The notes: a model not told the origin generated them from the sequence alone. Counted from the stretch's first letter, positions 1 through 9,199 are shown. The stretch is DNA of 37,550 bases from Gammaproteobacteria bacterium MedPE (GCA_001874365.1 MPDF01000019.1:1-37550), one strand, 5' to 3'. A program made the numbers and translations.

Positions 1-78
1 CTACGCTAATGCATTTAAGTGATTAGCCTAGTTATAAAAATAATAAAAGAACTAACATAAGAATGATGGGGAAGAATC

Positions 79-2358
79 ATGAAAATGAAGTATGCAAAGC
101 TTAGTACGTTAGCGCTCGCAGTGAGTAGCGCGTTGGTCGCTCAGCCGCTAATGGCTGCTGAAGATGATAAGAAAGCGAAAGATGGCGCACTAGAGCGTAT
201 TGAAGTTACCGCTCGTAAAACCGTTGAAAGTCTACAAGAAGTGCCAGTGGCTATTACATCGATTAGTGCAACAGACTTAGCTGAGCGTGGCATTGAAGTG
301 CTGACTGAAGTTCAGCAATTCTCCCCAAATACAACCCTACAACGTAGTCGTGGTACCAACTCGACTATCACCGCATTTATTCGTGGTGTCGGCCAACAAG
401 ATCCATTGTGGGGCTATGAAGCGGGTGTTGGTATTTATGTTGATGATGTCTATATGGCGCGTCCACAAGGTGCCGTATTAGACTTACTCGATATTGAACG
501 TGTCGAAGTACTACGTGGTCCGCAGGGGACACTGTATGGTAAAAATACCATTGGTGGTGCGATTAAATATGTGACGAAAGAAATGTCTGGTGACGCTGAA
601 TTTAATGTTCAGGCAACCGTAGGTAGTTATGGGCAAAAAGATCTTAAGTTAACAGGTCAAATTCCACTCATTGAAGACAAGTTATTCGTAGGGTTTGGTG
701 TTGCCAGTTTAAACCGTGATGGATATGGTGAGTTCTTATCATCTGCACTTGATAATCAAGATGCTGAAAACTATAACAAAGATGTGACAGCAGCGCGTAT
801 CACACTTGAGTATCATGCGACGGAAGATCTCTTACTTAAATTAGATTGGGATAAAACAGAAGACAAATCTAACGCAAAAGGTGGTTATCGTTTACTACCA
901 AGTCTGTTAACTGATGCACCGGTGCCAGATAGCGTTTATGACTCCTATACGAGTATGCCAACGAACAATAAAGTTGAGCTTGATGGCATTAGTTTCACGG
1001 CAAAATACGATGTTGATGACAACACAACGCTGAAGTATGTGTATTCATCACGTGAAAGCTATTCTCCAACAAACATAGATTTTGATAACACACCACTGCG
1101 TATTTTTGATGTACCTGCTATTTATGATGATGAGCAAACGACTCATGAGTTACAAATTAACAATGTTGGCGAAGACTATAAAGTTGTAGGCGGCGTCTAT
1201 TTGTATGACGGTGAGTCCTGCGGTGTATTTGACGCCATTCTTGATGTTCTTGGCCAGTCAGCCTTTAACACACCGGGCTTAACACGTGAAGTACGTGGTT
1301 GTAGTAATGCCAAAAGCCAAGCGCTGTATGCCCAAGGTACCTATAATATCGACGATCAATGGTCGGTAACGGCTGGTGCTCGTTATACCAAGGATAAAAA
1401 AGACTCATTGGTTCGTAACGGGTTGATATTCGATACCGTTTATCCTGAATCAGGCTGGGTCGATGGCTATGTTCGTCCTGATGGTGACTTAGTTCCTGTG
1501 GTGTTAGATGATTCAGAAGAATGGTCTAAATTTACACCGCGTATTGGCGTTGAATATCAAGCGAGCAACGACATGTTGTTATTTGCTAGTTTCTCACAAG
1601 GCTTTAAATCGGGTACGTTTAATCCGCGTGCAACGACTGCTGAACCTGCGGCAGATCCGGAAAATGTAGATTCCATTGAAATTGGGTTGAAAAGCGAATG
1701 GTTAGACAATCGTTTACGCGCCAACGTGACCTTGTTCTCACTCGATCATAAAGATCGCCAATACATTTCAGTATTACCGGGTAAGGATTCAACAGAACTA
1801 AATCAACGCTTAGGTAATATTGGGTCATCAACAGGTCAAGGCATTGAAGCTGAATTTACCTATCTTGCCACTGACGAGTTAGTGTTTAATGCAAGTTTCG
1901 GTTTTATCGATTCAGAGTTTGAAGAAGTATTAGATACTAATCCAGAAACGGGTGCGATATTTGATAAGTCTGATACCTTTACCATTTCAAATACGCCTGA
2001 TTTCACTTATAACCTTGGCGCGAATTACACCATTGAATCATCAATGGGGGATTTCATCGTCAATGCGAGTTATTACTACCGTGATGATTATGTATTATTT
2101 GAAGAAAGTAGTCTGTTAACACAAGATGGCTACGGTCTATTGAATGCGAGCATCACTTGGTATGACGATGATACTGATTGGAGTGTCGGTCTTCACATGA
2201 AGAACCTAACTGATGAAGAATATATGGTTGGTGGTTATCAATTTGTTACTCCATTACCTGATGGCGGTTACGCACCAGGGTTAGGCGGTGATAATACGTT
2301 GATTAGTTATTACGGTGATCCAAGAACCGTTTCATTAACGGCGAGTTATCAGTTTTAA
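79..2358 (+). CDS. TonB-dependent outer-membrane receptor, substrate unknown
   Basis: Outer-membrane beta-barrel that would import a ligand using TonB/ExbBD energy. The 759-residue product starts with a Sec signal peptide (about residues 1-27, ending LMAAED). A TonB-box-like IEVTA stretch follows near residues 41-45. The plug domain spans about 50-170, with the typical RVEVLRGPQGTLYGKNTIGG segment. The barrel ends in a terminal Phe (SYQF), as expected for BamA-dependent insertion. A Cys pair, about residues 382 and 408, probably lies in an extracellular loop. The start is supported by a GGGGAAG Shine-Dalgarno at 68-74. The plug resembles the large 'iron complex' receptor group of Alteromonadales and sphingomonads, but members of that group carry many ligands, so none is assigned. 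No neighbour on the same strand shares its transcript within the window, and a structured non-coding element follows it. Confidence 0.93.
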   Translation: MKMKYAKLSTLALAVSSALVAQPLMAAEDDKKAKDGALERIEVTARKTVESLQEVPVAITSISATDLAERGIEVLTEVQQFSPNTTLQRSRGTNSTITAFIRGVGQQDPLWGYEAGVGIYVDDVYMARPQGAVLDLLDIERVEVLRGPQGTLYGKNTIGGAIKYVTKEMSGDAEFNVQATVGSYGQKDLKLTGQIPLIEDKLFVGFGVASLNRDGYGEFLSSALDNQDAENYNKDVTAARITLEYHATEDLLLKLDWDKTEDKSNAKGGYRLLPSLLTDAPVPDSVYDSYTSMPTNNKVELDGISFTAKYDVDDNTTLKYVYSSRESYSPTNIDFDNTPLRIFDVPAIYDDEQTTHELQINNVGEDYKVVGGVYLYDGESCGVFDAILDVLGQSAFNTPGLTREVRGCSNAKSQALYAQGTYNIDDQWSVTAGARYTKDKKDSLVRNGLIFDTVYPESGWVDGYVRPDGDLVPVVLDDSEEWSKFTPRIGVEYQASNDMLLFASFSQGFKSGTFNPRATTAEPAADPENVDSIEIGLKSEWLDNRLRANVTLFSLDHKDRQYISVLPGKDSTELNQRLGNIGSSTGQGIEAEFTYLATDELVFNASFGFIDSEFEEVLDTNPETGAIFDKSDTFTISNTPDFTYNLGANYTIESSMGDFIVNASYYYRDDYVLFEESSLLTQDGYGLLNASITWYDDDTDWSVGLHMKNLTDEEYMVGGYQFVTPLPDGGYAPGLGGDNTLISYYGDPRTVSLTASYQF

Positions 2359-2375
2359 TTTAATATACCAATGCT

Positions 2376-2724
2376 AAGTGTGGGCTAGTCCCGCTCTTTA
2401 ACGCCTAAAAGTACAAATTGCGCGATGAAAAAATCATGGACGATTTTTTAATATTTGCCGCAGGATGCGGATCAAATATGGTATCGATAGAGCAGTTTGT
2501 AATTTTAGATAAGCGGTAAAGCTCGGGTCGCCTTTCTTTTGGTTACTTTTCAATGTAAAACTCTTCCATGAGTTTTATCGCGATGCGACCAGCGAGAGCT
2601 GTCCTAGAATATTCCAGATATTCTAGTGGCGAAGCACAAGCTAGTCAGGAACTAGGTTAAACAACCGCAGGTTGGCCCAGAGGGGAAAATACAAGGATGT
2701 ATTTTATAAAGAAAAGTAACTGAT
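2376..2724. repeat. Hairpin-rich intergenic element (candidate repeat)
   Basis: No gene is seen between 2359 and 2850. The block is almost completely covered by short inverted repeats: 2412-2421/2492-2501 (10 bp, one G-T pair), enclosing 2428-2435/2442-2449 (8 bp) and 2451-2462/2466-2479 (12 bp with a 2-base bulge). Next come 2520-2531/2585-2600 (11 pairs, interrupted), enclosing 2556-2563/2570-2577 (8 bp). Then follow 2604-2612/2618-2626 (9 bp), 2641-2645/2651-2655, 2662-2666/2670-2674 and 2686-2693/2698-2705 (8 bp, 4-base loop). A wider pair, GTTACTTTTC at 2542-2551 and GAAAAGTAAC at 2711-2720, spans the second half. I recall similar 'GGTTACTTTTC...GAAAAGTAAC' sequence as an intergenic repeat in marine gammaproteobacteria, but cannot check copy number here. 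It could be a non-autonomous repeat or a structured RNA. Confidence 0.6.
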
Positions 2725-2808
2725 GTGCTATCGATACATTTAGAGGAACACGCTATATTACACGGCACATCATAAGAACAGATGAACTTACATTTTAGAT
2801 TAAATAAC

Positions 2809-2840
2809 AGTGCCGACTTAATTGTCGGCACTTTCATTTA
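2809..2840 (+). terminator. Terminator-like hairpin in the leader of the response regulator gene
   Basis: AGTGCCGAC (2809-2817) and GTCGGCACT (2824-2832) form a perfect 9-bp GC-rich stem with a 6-base loop, followed by the T-rich tail TTCATTT. It ends 18 bases before the ATG at 2851 and just before the AAGGAA Shine-Dalgarno. It may end read-through from the receptor and hairpin element, or act as an attenuator if the crbR promoter lies upstream of it. Confidence 0.7.
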
Positions 2841-2850
2841 AGGAAAACCA

Positions 2851-3516
2851 ATGCAACCACAAGTTATTATTGCTGATGATCATCCATTGTTTAGAACGGC
2901 GCTTAAGCAGGCGATTGTTGAATGCTTGCCTGACGCGGGAATATTGGAGGCGGATTGCTTTGACGATTTACTCATCGGTGTTGAGGCTAATCCAAGTTTG
3001 GAAATCGTGTTTCTCGATTTACACATGCCGGGCAATAATGGATTTACTGGGCTGACTCAGTTGCAAAATCATTATCCTGATCTTGTGGTGATTATGGTGT
3101 CATCTGATGACAACGTGCAAACCATGCAAAAGGCGATTAGTTTTGGCGCGGCGGCTTTTATTCCTAAATCTGCTGATTTAGCAACCATAGGCCAAGCGAT
3201 TGAAGTCGTACTCGATGGTGAAGTATGGCTGCCGAGTCATGCTGAGACAGACACCATTGATGACGAGAGCAGCCAAGCGAATCAGTACCTTGCTAAGCAG
3301 CTAGCACAACTAACACCACAGCAATATATTGTGTTAACCCAAATTGCTGATGGGCGGTTAAACAAGCAAATTGCCTATGATCTGGATATCAAAGAAACCA
3401 CCGTTAAGAAGCACGTATCGGCAATTTTAGTGAAGCTAGAAGTGAATAACCGCACTTTGGCTGGACTGGCTTATCAACAACTGATGTTAGCCGCACCTGA
3501 GAATCGTCAAGATTAA
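2851..3516 (+). CDS. crbR: LuxR/NarL-family response regulator, CrbR (ErdR)-like
   Basis: DNA-binding response regulator of 221 residues. The receiver domain (about 1-120) has the acidic pair D9/D10, phospho-acceptor D56 (FLDLHMPG) and K106. The C-terminal LuxR helix-turn-helix (about 150-210) contains LTPQQYIVLTQIADG and ETTVKKHVSAIL. It lies tail-to-tail with the CrbS-like kinase, only 18 bases between stop codons, which supports a cognate pair. In Vibrio cholerae CrbS/CrbR, and in Pseudomonas MxtR/ErdR, this pair activates acetyl-CoA synthetase (acs) for acetate use. No acs gene lies in this window, so that role is transferred from the family. The start has an AAGGAA Shine-Dalgarno at 2840-2845, behind a terminator-like hairpin. 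The response-regulator call is certain; the CrbR name is likely. Confidence 0.88.
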   Translation: MQPQVIIADDHPLFRTALKQAIVECLPDAGILEADCFDDLLIGVEANPSLEIVFLDLHMPGNNGFTGLTQLQNHYPDLVVIMVSSDDNVQTMQKAISFGAAAFIPKSADLATIGQAIEVVLDGEVWLPSHAETDTIDDESSQANQYLAKQLAQLTPQQYIVLTQIADGRLNKQIAYDLDIKETTVKKHVSAILVKLEVNNRTLAGLAYQQLMLAAPENRQD

Positions 3517-3534
3517 CAGGTGGTAAATGGCTTT

Positions 3535-6500
3535 TTACAACAACTGCTTTATCAATCGTTTCAACGCCAACGACTTTACTGGCTTACGTAAAAAGAGGTA
3601 GTTGGCATCGCTGGTGTGTTGGCGTACTTGTTCAGAGGGATCTGCTGAGCAAATAATACAAGGAAGCTGCCAGTTGTTCGTTGTTTGAATATTTAATACA
3701 ACGTCAACGCCATTTACGTGATTATCAAGGTGGTAGTCGGCGATTACTAACTTAGGCGTAACCGTTTCTATGACGGTATTGGCGCTAGCGAGGTCTTTAG
3801 CGGTGAAGACCCTAAAGCCCCAATCTGATAATTGTGACGAGATAGCTGTCAGCATTAAATGATCGTTGTCTATCACTAATACTGGTACATCAAAAAAGTC
3901 ATTGGCGACAGGTTCATTAGTTAAAGCAGTCGCTGTTGGCAGTGATGATATTGGTGCTACGGCACGAGGAATTTCAATTTTAAAGCCAGTACCTTTATTA
4001 AGCGACGATTGAATCGAAATTGTTGCATCCAATATTTTTGCCATACGATCACAAATGGCAAGGCCAAGTCCTAAACCTGGAATTTCACGATGAGTATCAA
4101 GGCGCTCAAACTCTTTAAATATTTGCTGCTGTCCTACTTCTGAAATGCCGGGGCCATTATCCCACACTTCGATGGTGACACTGTTTTTATGAAGGCGCAC
4201 ACCAAGCAGTATTTTATTGACAATTGCTGACTTCTCACCAACTTTATCATCACAATAGTGTACGGCATTAGATAGGAAATTTTGAATAATTCGGCGAAGC
4301 ATCCGCTTGTCACAATGCACAACTGCTGTACTTTTTTGATAACTAAATGCGATGTTATCGTGAGCTGCTAACACCGTAAATTCGTTTTCTAGCGTCGATA
4401 AAACATCATCTACGGCAAATTCATTAAGCTCTACTTTTTGTGAGCCACTATCGAGACGCGAAATTTCAACTAAGTCAGACAACAAGCCTTCAACGACATT
4501 GAGAGAATCACCAATATGATCTGCTAGTTCTGCTAACTCAGAACCATCAACGCGATTTTTAAGCATCGAAGTAAACAAGGACAGCGCATTAAATGGCTGC
4601 ATTAAATCGTGGCTGGTGGCGGCTAAGAATCGGGTTTTACTGCGATTGGCAGCTTCTGCTTCTGCTTTGGCATTTTCGAGTTCTTGGGTACGTTGTTGAA
4701 CGCGCTTTTCTAGGTTTTCGTTAGCAAGGCGCAGCGCTTTTTCGGCTTCAATATGCGCCGTGATGTCTGAATAAGTACTAACAAAACCGCCGCCGGGCAT
4801 TGCTTGGCCGCGAATCTCTAATACGACACCGTTGGGCATGGTTCGTTGAAACTGATGATTGTGGCCCAAACGCATGTGCTCGATGCGCCGCTCAACTAAT
4901 TCATCTGCTTGTACGCCACTGATAATGCCTTTATCGACATTATGTTGCAGTAATTCTCGCACTGACTTTCCAGCGGTTACAAAGCCTGTTGGGTAGCCAA
5001 GTAAATCAACATAACGTTGATTCCACGCCACAATTCGCATATCTACGTCGACAACACTGATCCCTTGTTCGATATTTTCGACACCCGATTGCAGTAGCTC
5101 GCGATTGAACTCAAACATTTGATTGGCTTCATCTACAATACTAACCACATCTTCTAGCGGCATTTGCTGAGAAGTTGAAGCGGCTTTCATTACCATACGC
5201 GTTGATGCTGATCCCAATACGCCAGAGAGTTGCAAGCGGGTAAACTCTATCGCTTGCTCTAAGGTTGCATGTTGACGGGGGAAATTGTTGAGCTTGTTCG
5301 CAATTTCATCGTTGGTAAAGCGATGGAGTAAGTTAGACAGATCATCAAAAGTAAGACGTTGCTCAAACTTACTTTGGCTCTTATTAATGTAGAGTTCTGC
5401 TTGCAGTTTTTCGCCAACACTGCGATGGCTGCTCAATGACACCGCAACAAAAGATAGAGTATTGAGGAACAAGCTAACAGCGACGCCGTGGGTTACTTCA
5501 TCGAACCAATCGAGACCAAACAAGGCTGTTGGTTTTAGCCATTCCAGTCCAAATAATCCATGAGTAAGCCAGCTCGACTCTTTAAAAAATAAGGGCAAAA
5601 ATAAGGTGTATAACCACACTAGAGCGCCAACTACTAAACCAACCAATGCCCCTTGTGACGTACCTTTTCGCCAATATAGCGCGCCAATAGTCGCCGGTGC
5701 AAATTGTGATAACAGAACGAAGGATAATAGGCCGATACTTGCTAAGTGATCGTGTTGGCTAATAAAACGTTCAAAGCTAAACGCTAACAGTAAGGTAACA
5801 CCAATGGTTATGCGTCTTGCTGATAGTAATGAGCCTGACAATTGCGGCGTTTGACTGGCATCAAAACGTTTCATTTTGAGCATCAATGGTGTGATAACTT
5901 CAGTCGATAGCATGTTACTGAGTACGATGGCTGACACGATAACCATCGATGTCGCGGCAGCTAAGCCGCCGATAAACACAACGAGTCCTAACCAAGCTTG
6001 CTGATAAAATAACGGCAGGGTTAAGACAAATGTGTCAGCGTCGACACTGCCGCCGGGGAAAGAGGCTTGCCCCGCAATGGCGATAGGTAATACAAAAACA
6101 TTAATCAGCAACAGGTAAGCCGGGTAAAGCCAACGCGCTGTTTTTAATTCTTGTTGATGGTGATTTTCTATCATCATCATGTGAAATTGTTGGGGCAAGA
6201 TAAAAATAGTGATTGCCCCAAGTATCGCCTGTGAGACAGCTAAATAGGTATTACTCACTGGCGCCTGTGGTAATTGTTTTTGAGCAGCTAAGAGATGTTC
6301 AACACCATCAAATACATAAAAAGTAGCAAAAATGCCTACCGCCAATAATGCAAATAACTTCACAATAGAACTCACTGCAATGGCAAGCATTAGGCCTTGA
6401 TTTTGTTTACTCGCGGCGATTTGTCGGGTGCCGAATAAAATACTAAAAACAATGAGTACCAAGGTCACCACAAAGGCAGTACTTATGCCAGACTGATAAG

Positions 6501-6954
6501 TACCAGTGAGTAAATCAAAACTGGTACTAATAGCTCGTAATTGTAGGGCGATATAAGGCACTGTGCCGATAAGGACAGTGAGTGCAATCGCGGCTGCCAG
6601 CATTGGCGACCGATCATAACGAAAGGCAATAAAATCGGCGATTGAAGTTAGATTTTGTTGTTTGACGATGGTGAGAATTTTTAGCAACATCGGCCAAGCA
6701 GCTACTAAACAGAGAATACTGCCAATATAAATTGGTGCAAGCCAAGCCCCCGTTGTTGCAGCTTGCCCGACCGTGCCATAAAACGCCCATGAGGTACAAC
6801 TTACGCCTAGTGCTAGGCTATAAATCCACGGCCTAGAGCGCCATTGAGTTGGGGATTGTTTCTGACCGAGATAAGCAATAACGAATAGCAGTGCTAGGTA
6901 GCCGATGGCGACAAAGGTGACAAACCATCGATCTAACGAGATCCAAACTAACAC
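3535..6954 (-). CDS. crbS: Hybrid sensor kinase with SLC5-type transporter domain, CrbS (MxtR)-like
   Basis: Membrane sensor of 1139 residues. Residues about 1-510 form a sodium/solute symporter (SSS/SLC5) domain with about 13 membrane helices. A STAC-like linker (about 530-615), a PAS domain (about 620-735) and a coiled coil (about 735-772) follow. HisKA has H782 in SHDLMQP, and the ATPase has N-box N892/N896, DNGPGIS (932-938) and GLGLGLAI (960-967). A C-terminal receiver (about 1022-1139) has D1029, D1031, phospho-acceptor D1073 and K1124. This order matches CrbS of Vibrio cholerae, which controls the acetate switch. The start codon is GTG at 6954-6952, with AAGGA about 8 bases upstream. 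The gene is convergent with the CrbR-like regulator and divergent from the MFS carrier. Transport as well as signalling by the SSS domain is possible but cannot be judged from sequence. Confidence 0.9.
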   Translation of the reverse strand: MLVWISLDRWFVTFVAIGYLALLFVIAYLGQKQSPTQWRSRPWIYSLALGVSCTSWAFYGTVGQAATTGAWLAPIYIGSILCLVAAWPMLLKILTIVKQQNLTSIADFIAFRYDRSPMLAAAIALTVLIGTVPYIALQLRAISTSFDLLTGTYQSGISTAFVVTLVLIVFSILFGTRQIAASKQNQGLMLAIAVSSIVKLFALLAVGIFATFYVFDGVEHLLAAQKQLPQAPVSNTYLAVSQAILGAITIFILPQQFHMMMIENHHQQELKTARWLYPAYLLLINVFVLPIAIAGQASFPGGSVDADTFVLTLPLFYQQAWLGLVVFIGGLAAATSMVIVSAIVLSNMLSTEVITPLMLKMKRFDASQTPQLSGSLLSARRITIGVTLLLAFSFERFISQHDHLASIGLLSFVLLSQFAPATIGALYWRKGTSQGALVGLVVGALVWLYTLFLPLFFKESSWLTHGLFGLEWLKPTALFGLDWFDEVTHGVAVSLFLNTLSFVAVSLSSHRSVGEKLQAELYINKSQSKFEQRLTFDDLSNLLHRFTNDEIANKLNNFPRQHATLEQAIEFTRLQLSGVLGSASTRMVMKAASTSQQMPLEDVVSIVDEANQMFEFNRELLQSGVENIEQGISVVDVDMRIVAWNQRYVDLLGYPTGFVTAGKSVRELLQHNVDKGIISGVQADELVERRIEHMRLGHNHQFQRTMPNGVVLEIRGQAMPGGGFVSTYSDITAHIEAEKALRLANENLEKRVQQRTQELENAKAEAEAANRSKTRFLAATSHDLMQPFNALSLFTSMLKNRVDGSELAELADHIGDSLNVVEGLLSDLVEISRLDSGSQKVELNEFAVDDVLSTLENEFTVLAAHDNIAFSYQKSTAVVHCDKRMLRRIIQNFLSNAVHYCDDKVGEKSAIVNKILLGVRLHKNSVTIEVWDNGPGISEVGQQQIFKEFERLDTHREIPGLGLGLAICDRMAKILDATISIQSSLNKGTGFKIEIPRAVAPISSLPTATALTNEPVANDFFDVPVLVIDNDHLMLTAISSQLSDWGFRVFTAKDLASANTVIETVTPKLVIADYHLDNHVNGVDVVLNIQTTNNWQLPCIICSADPSEQVRQHTSDANYLFLRKPVKSLALKRLIKQLL

Positions 6955-7007
6955 AGCGATTCCTTTTTATGACGTATTGTGAATATCAGAACTGATTTTG
7001 GGTAGTG

Positions 7008-7037
7008 TACTAAGGTGCCAGATATTTACTGGGTGCC
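7008..7037. promoter_or_regulatory. Direct repeat in the divergent crbS / MFS promoter region
   Basis: TACTAAGGTGCC (7008-7019) and TACTGGGTGCC (7027-7037) are imperfect direct repeats about 19 bases apart, in the 131 bases between the crbS start and the MFS start at 7086. They could be tandem binding sites for a regulator of either gene. No function is shown. Confidence 0.3.
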
Positions 7038-7085
7038 TTGAGATACTCTAATCCTAAGCATTATTTACACAAGAAATTATCACAG

Positions 7086-8255
7086 ATGAATATAACGAAC
7101 AAATACCTCGTTGAAGCCTTAGTTTTTTTGAGCTACATGCTATTTGCCATGGCGTGGGTCGGCGGCGCTGCCAGTATGGAGCAAATCATGTTGGCCATGA
7201 AGGTTGATAGCTTAGCGTCGGCGAGCTTTATCAGTGGCATGGTCACTTTTGCAAAAATTGTTGGCACCTTTGGGGCGGCATGGCTTGCTGTAAAATTAGG
7301 GGTGAAGTACGCGTTTTTAGTCTCAAGCGTGTTAATTGCTATCGGTATTTTTACACCAATGTCGCCTAACTATGAATGGCTATTGTTAAGTCGATTCCTG
7401 ATGGGGTTAGGCGGCGCGTTTATGATTGTGTATTTTAATCCTATTGTGATGCAGTTTTTTACCGTTGAAGAACGCCCAGCTATCAATGGTTTAAACGCGG
7501 TGGCGTTTAATGTCGGTACTGCGATTATTTTGTGGTTTATGAGTGATATCAACACACTCACTGGCGGCTGGAAAGAAAGCTTAATTGTATTTTCAGTCAT
7601 GAGCTTTGTATTAGCAGCTATATGGTTATTGGTAAAATTCAACGTTGAACAAACGAGCGGCTCAAGTAGCGAACCAGCAGCAACGTATTCTTATTGGGAA
7701 GGCCTCAAAGATAAGTTTAATTGGATTTATGGGCTGACTTATGCCGGATTACTTACCTTCTATATTTGTTTATTTACCTTTTATCCTCAAGCGGGGATCA
7801 GCCAAAGTAAATGGGTGATTGGCTTTGGAATAATAGGCACTTTTGCGGGCATTATTTACAGTAAAAAATTCCCTAAACGGGTTCCTATTATTCGCTGGTC
7901 GGGATTAATGATTACGCTGACTATTATTGGATTATCATTTAGTTCATTGGCGACTGTTCAGATAATTTCAGCGATGTTGTTAGGATTCTTTATATTTTTA
8001 CCTGTCACAGCACTTGTTTCTATTCCCCATGAATTGCCTAATATGACAACGGCGCGTATTACTGTCATTTTTAGCTTGTTCTACTCAATTAGTTACCTGT
8101 TCTCAACAGTTCTATTATGGTTATTCGGCAAAATGGTTGATCTGAATAATGGCGATTTTACACAATCATTTGTGTTAATTGCGATTGTTAGTACCACCTT
8201 TTTCATCGGTAGTTTCTTTTTACCTGAGACGGCAAAGCAACAAGGAGAAAGCTAA
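7086..8255 (+). CDS. MFS transporter
   Basis: Inner-membrane carrier of the major facilitator superfamily, about 389 residues with 12 predicted helices split by a charged loop near the middle. The open frame extends back to a TTG at 7038, but that start has no Shine-Dalgarno and adds a polar tail. ATG 7086 (MNITNKYLVEALVFLSYM) begins just before helix 1 and is preferred, although its Shine-Dalgarno (AAGAAAT) is weak. The repeat GGFMXG-like stretch SRFLMGLGGAFMIVYFNP resembles the NarK/CynX branch of MFS, but the substrate is not recognisable. It overlaps the downstream hydrolase by one base (TAATG), so the two are translationally coupled. A carrier feeding an esterase suggests uptake of a small ester or organic acid, which is inference. 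Confidence 0.85.
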   Translation: MNITNKYLVEALVFLSYMLFAMAWVGGAASMEQIMLAMKVDSLASASFISGMVTFAKIVGTFGAAWLAVKLGVKYAFLVSSVLIAIGIFTPMSPNYEWLLLSRFLMGLGGAFMIVYFNPIVMQFFTVEERPAINGLNAVAFNVGTAIILWFMSDINTLTGGWKESLIVFSVMSFVLAAIWLLVKFNVEQTSGSSSEPAATYSYWEGLKDKFNWIYGLTYAGLLTFYICLFTFYPQAGISQSKWVIGFGIIGTFAGIIYSKKFPKRVPIIRWSGLMITLTIIGLSFSSLATVQIISAMLLGFFIFLPVTALVSIPHELPNMTTARITVIFSLFYSISYLFSTVLLWLFGKMVDLNNGDFTQSFVLIAIVSTTFFIGSFFLPETAKQQGES

Positions 8256-9196
8256 TGCGAGGGACTGTTTCACCAAAGCTTGAGCCATTTTTATTACAGG
8301 TTAATGAAGCCATTGCAACCGCAAAAGCACAAGGGATTGGTTACACACCGCAAGCGACTCGTGATGGTCTTAATAACTTGGCTGGGCTAATGGCTGATGG
8401 GCCTGAAATTGCTAATGTTAGCGATGTCTATTTACCAAATTATGAGACTCAAGTTCGCGTTCGAATTTATAACCCTGCGCCAGATAAAGCCTTACCTGTG
8501 TTGCTCCATTTTCATGGCGGCGGTCATATGTGTGGTTCAATAGAACTCTACGATCCCATCAGCAGAGAATTAGCAACGCATTGCCAAGCGATTGTAATGT
8601 GCATTGATTATCGTCTAGCGCCTGAATATCCGTATCCACAGGGGCTGAACGATTGCCAGTATCTGTTAGAAAACTTCGCCCAGTTACTCAAAGGTCATCA
8701 ATTCACGGATGATTTATATATAGCCGGCGATAGCGCTGGTGGCGCAATTTGTACTAGCCTTGTCGCTAATAATCTTGACAATGAAGCGATTGAGATTGAT
8801 AAACAAATACTGATTTATCCAAGTGTTGATTACACGATGAGTTTCCCTTCCTGTCAGGAAAACGGGGAGGGCTTTTTATTAGAAATGGCCAAGGTGGAAT
8901 GGTATTTTGAGCAGTACTTTTCTGACCGCTCGCCAAGTGAGTCGCTATTAAAGTCAGCATCGCCGTTGCATCATTCATTCTCGAATAATATGCCTGATAC
9001 GTTATTGATTACCGCTGGTTGTGATCCGCTACGTGATGAAGGAGCTGTTTATGCAACGCTCATGAAAGGTGCTGGCGCTAAATGTAAGCATATTCAGTTC
9101 GATGACATGATCCATGCTTATATGTTGGTGAATGATTTAGTCGTTGAAGAGTATGAAGAGACGTTGGATTTAATTGCTGATTTTATTGAGAAATAA
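8255..9196 (+). CDS. Alpha/beta hydrolase, hormone-sensitive-lipase-type carboxylesterase
   Basis: Cytoplasmic serine esterase of 313 residues; no signal peptide is seen. It shows the HSL-family oxyanion motif HGGG (87-90), the nucleophile elbow GDSAGG with S160, the acid D257 in GCDPLRDEG and catalytic H287 in MIHAY. This is the alpha/beta hydrolase fold-3 layout, and the length is normal. The start ATG shares its first base with the stop of the MFS gene and has AAGGAG at 8242-8247. The likely role is cleavage of a short-chain ester brought in by that carrier. The convergent 3-hydroxybutyrate dehydrogenase makes hydroxybutyrate esters or oligomers one possible substrate, but nothing in the sequence proves it. 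Confidence 0.9.
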   Translation: MRGTVSPKLEPFLLQVNEAIATAKAQGIGYTPQATRDGLNNLAGLMADGPEIANVSDVYLPNYETQVRVRIYNPAPDKALPVLLHFHGGGHMCGSIELYDPISRELATHCQAIVMCIDYRLAPEYPYPQGLNDCQYLLENFAQLLKGHQFTDDLYIAGDSAGGAICTSLVANNLDNEAIEIDKQILIYPSVDYTMSFPSCQENGEGFLLEMAKVEWYFEQYFSDRSPSESLLKSASPLHHSFSNNMPDTLLITAGCDPLRDEGAVYATLMKGAGAKCKHIQFDDMIHAYMLVNDLVVEEYEETLDLIADFIEK

Positions 9197-9199
9197 ATT

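Noticed and set aside
2652-2837. 61-codon frame on the - strand in the hairpin block
   Set aside because: It is made from the inverted repeats and the crbR leader hairpin, has no plausible Shine-Dalgarno and no recognisable protein.
7038-7085. Upstream TTG start for the MFS carrier
   Set aside because: No Shine-Dalgarno; it would use the GGTGCC direct-repeat region as coding and add a polar tail not seen in such carriers.
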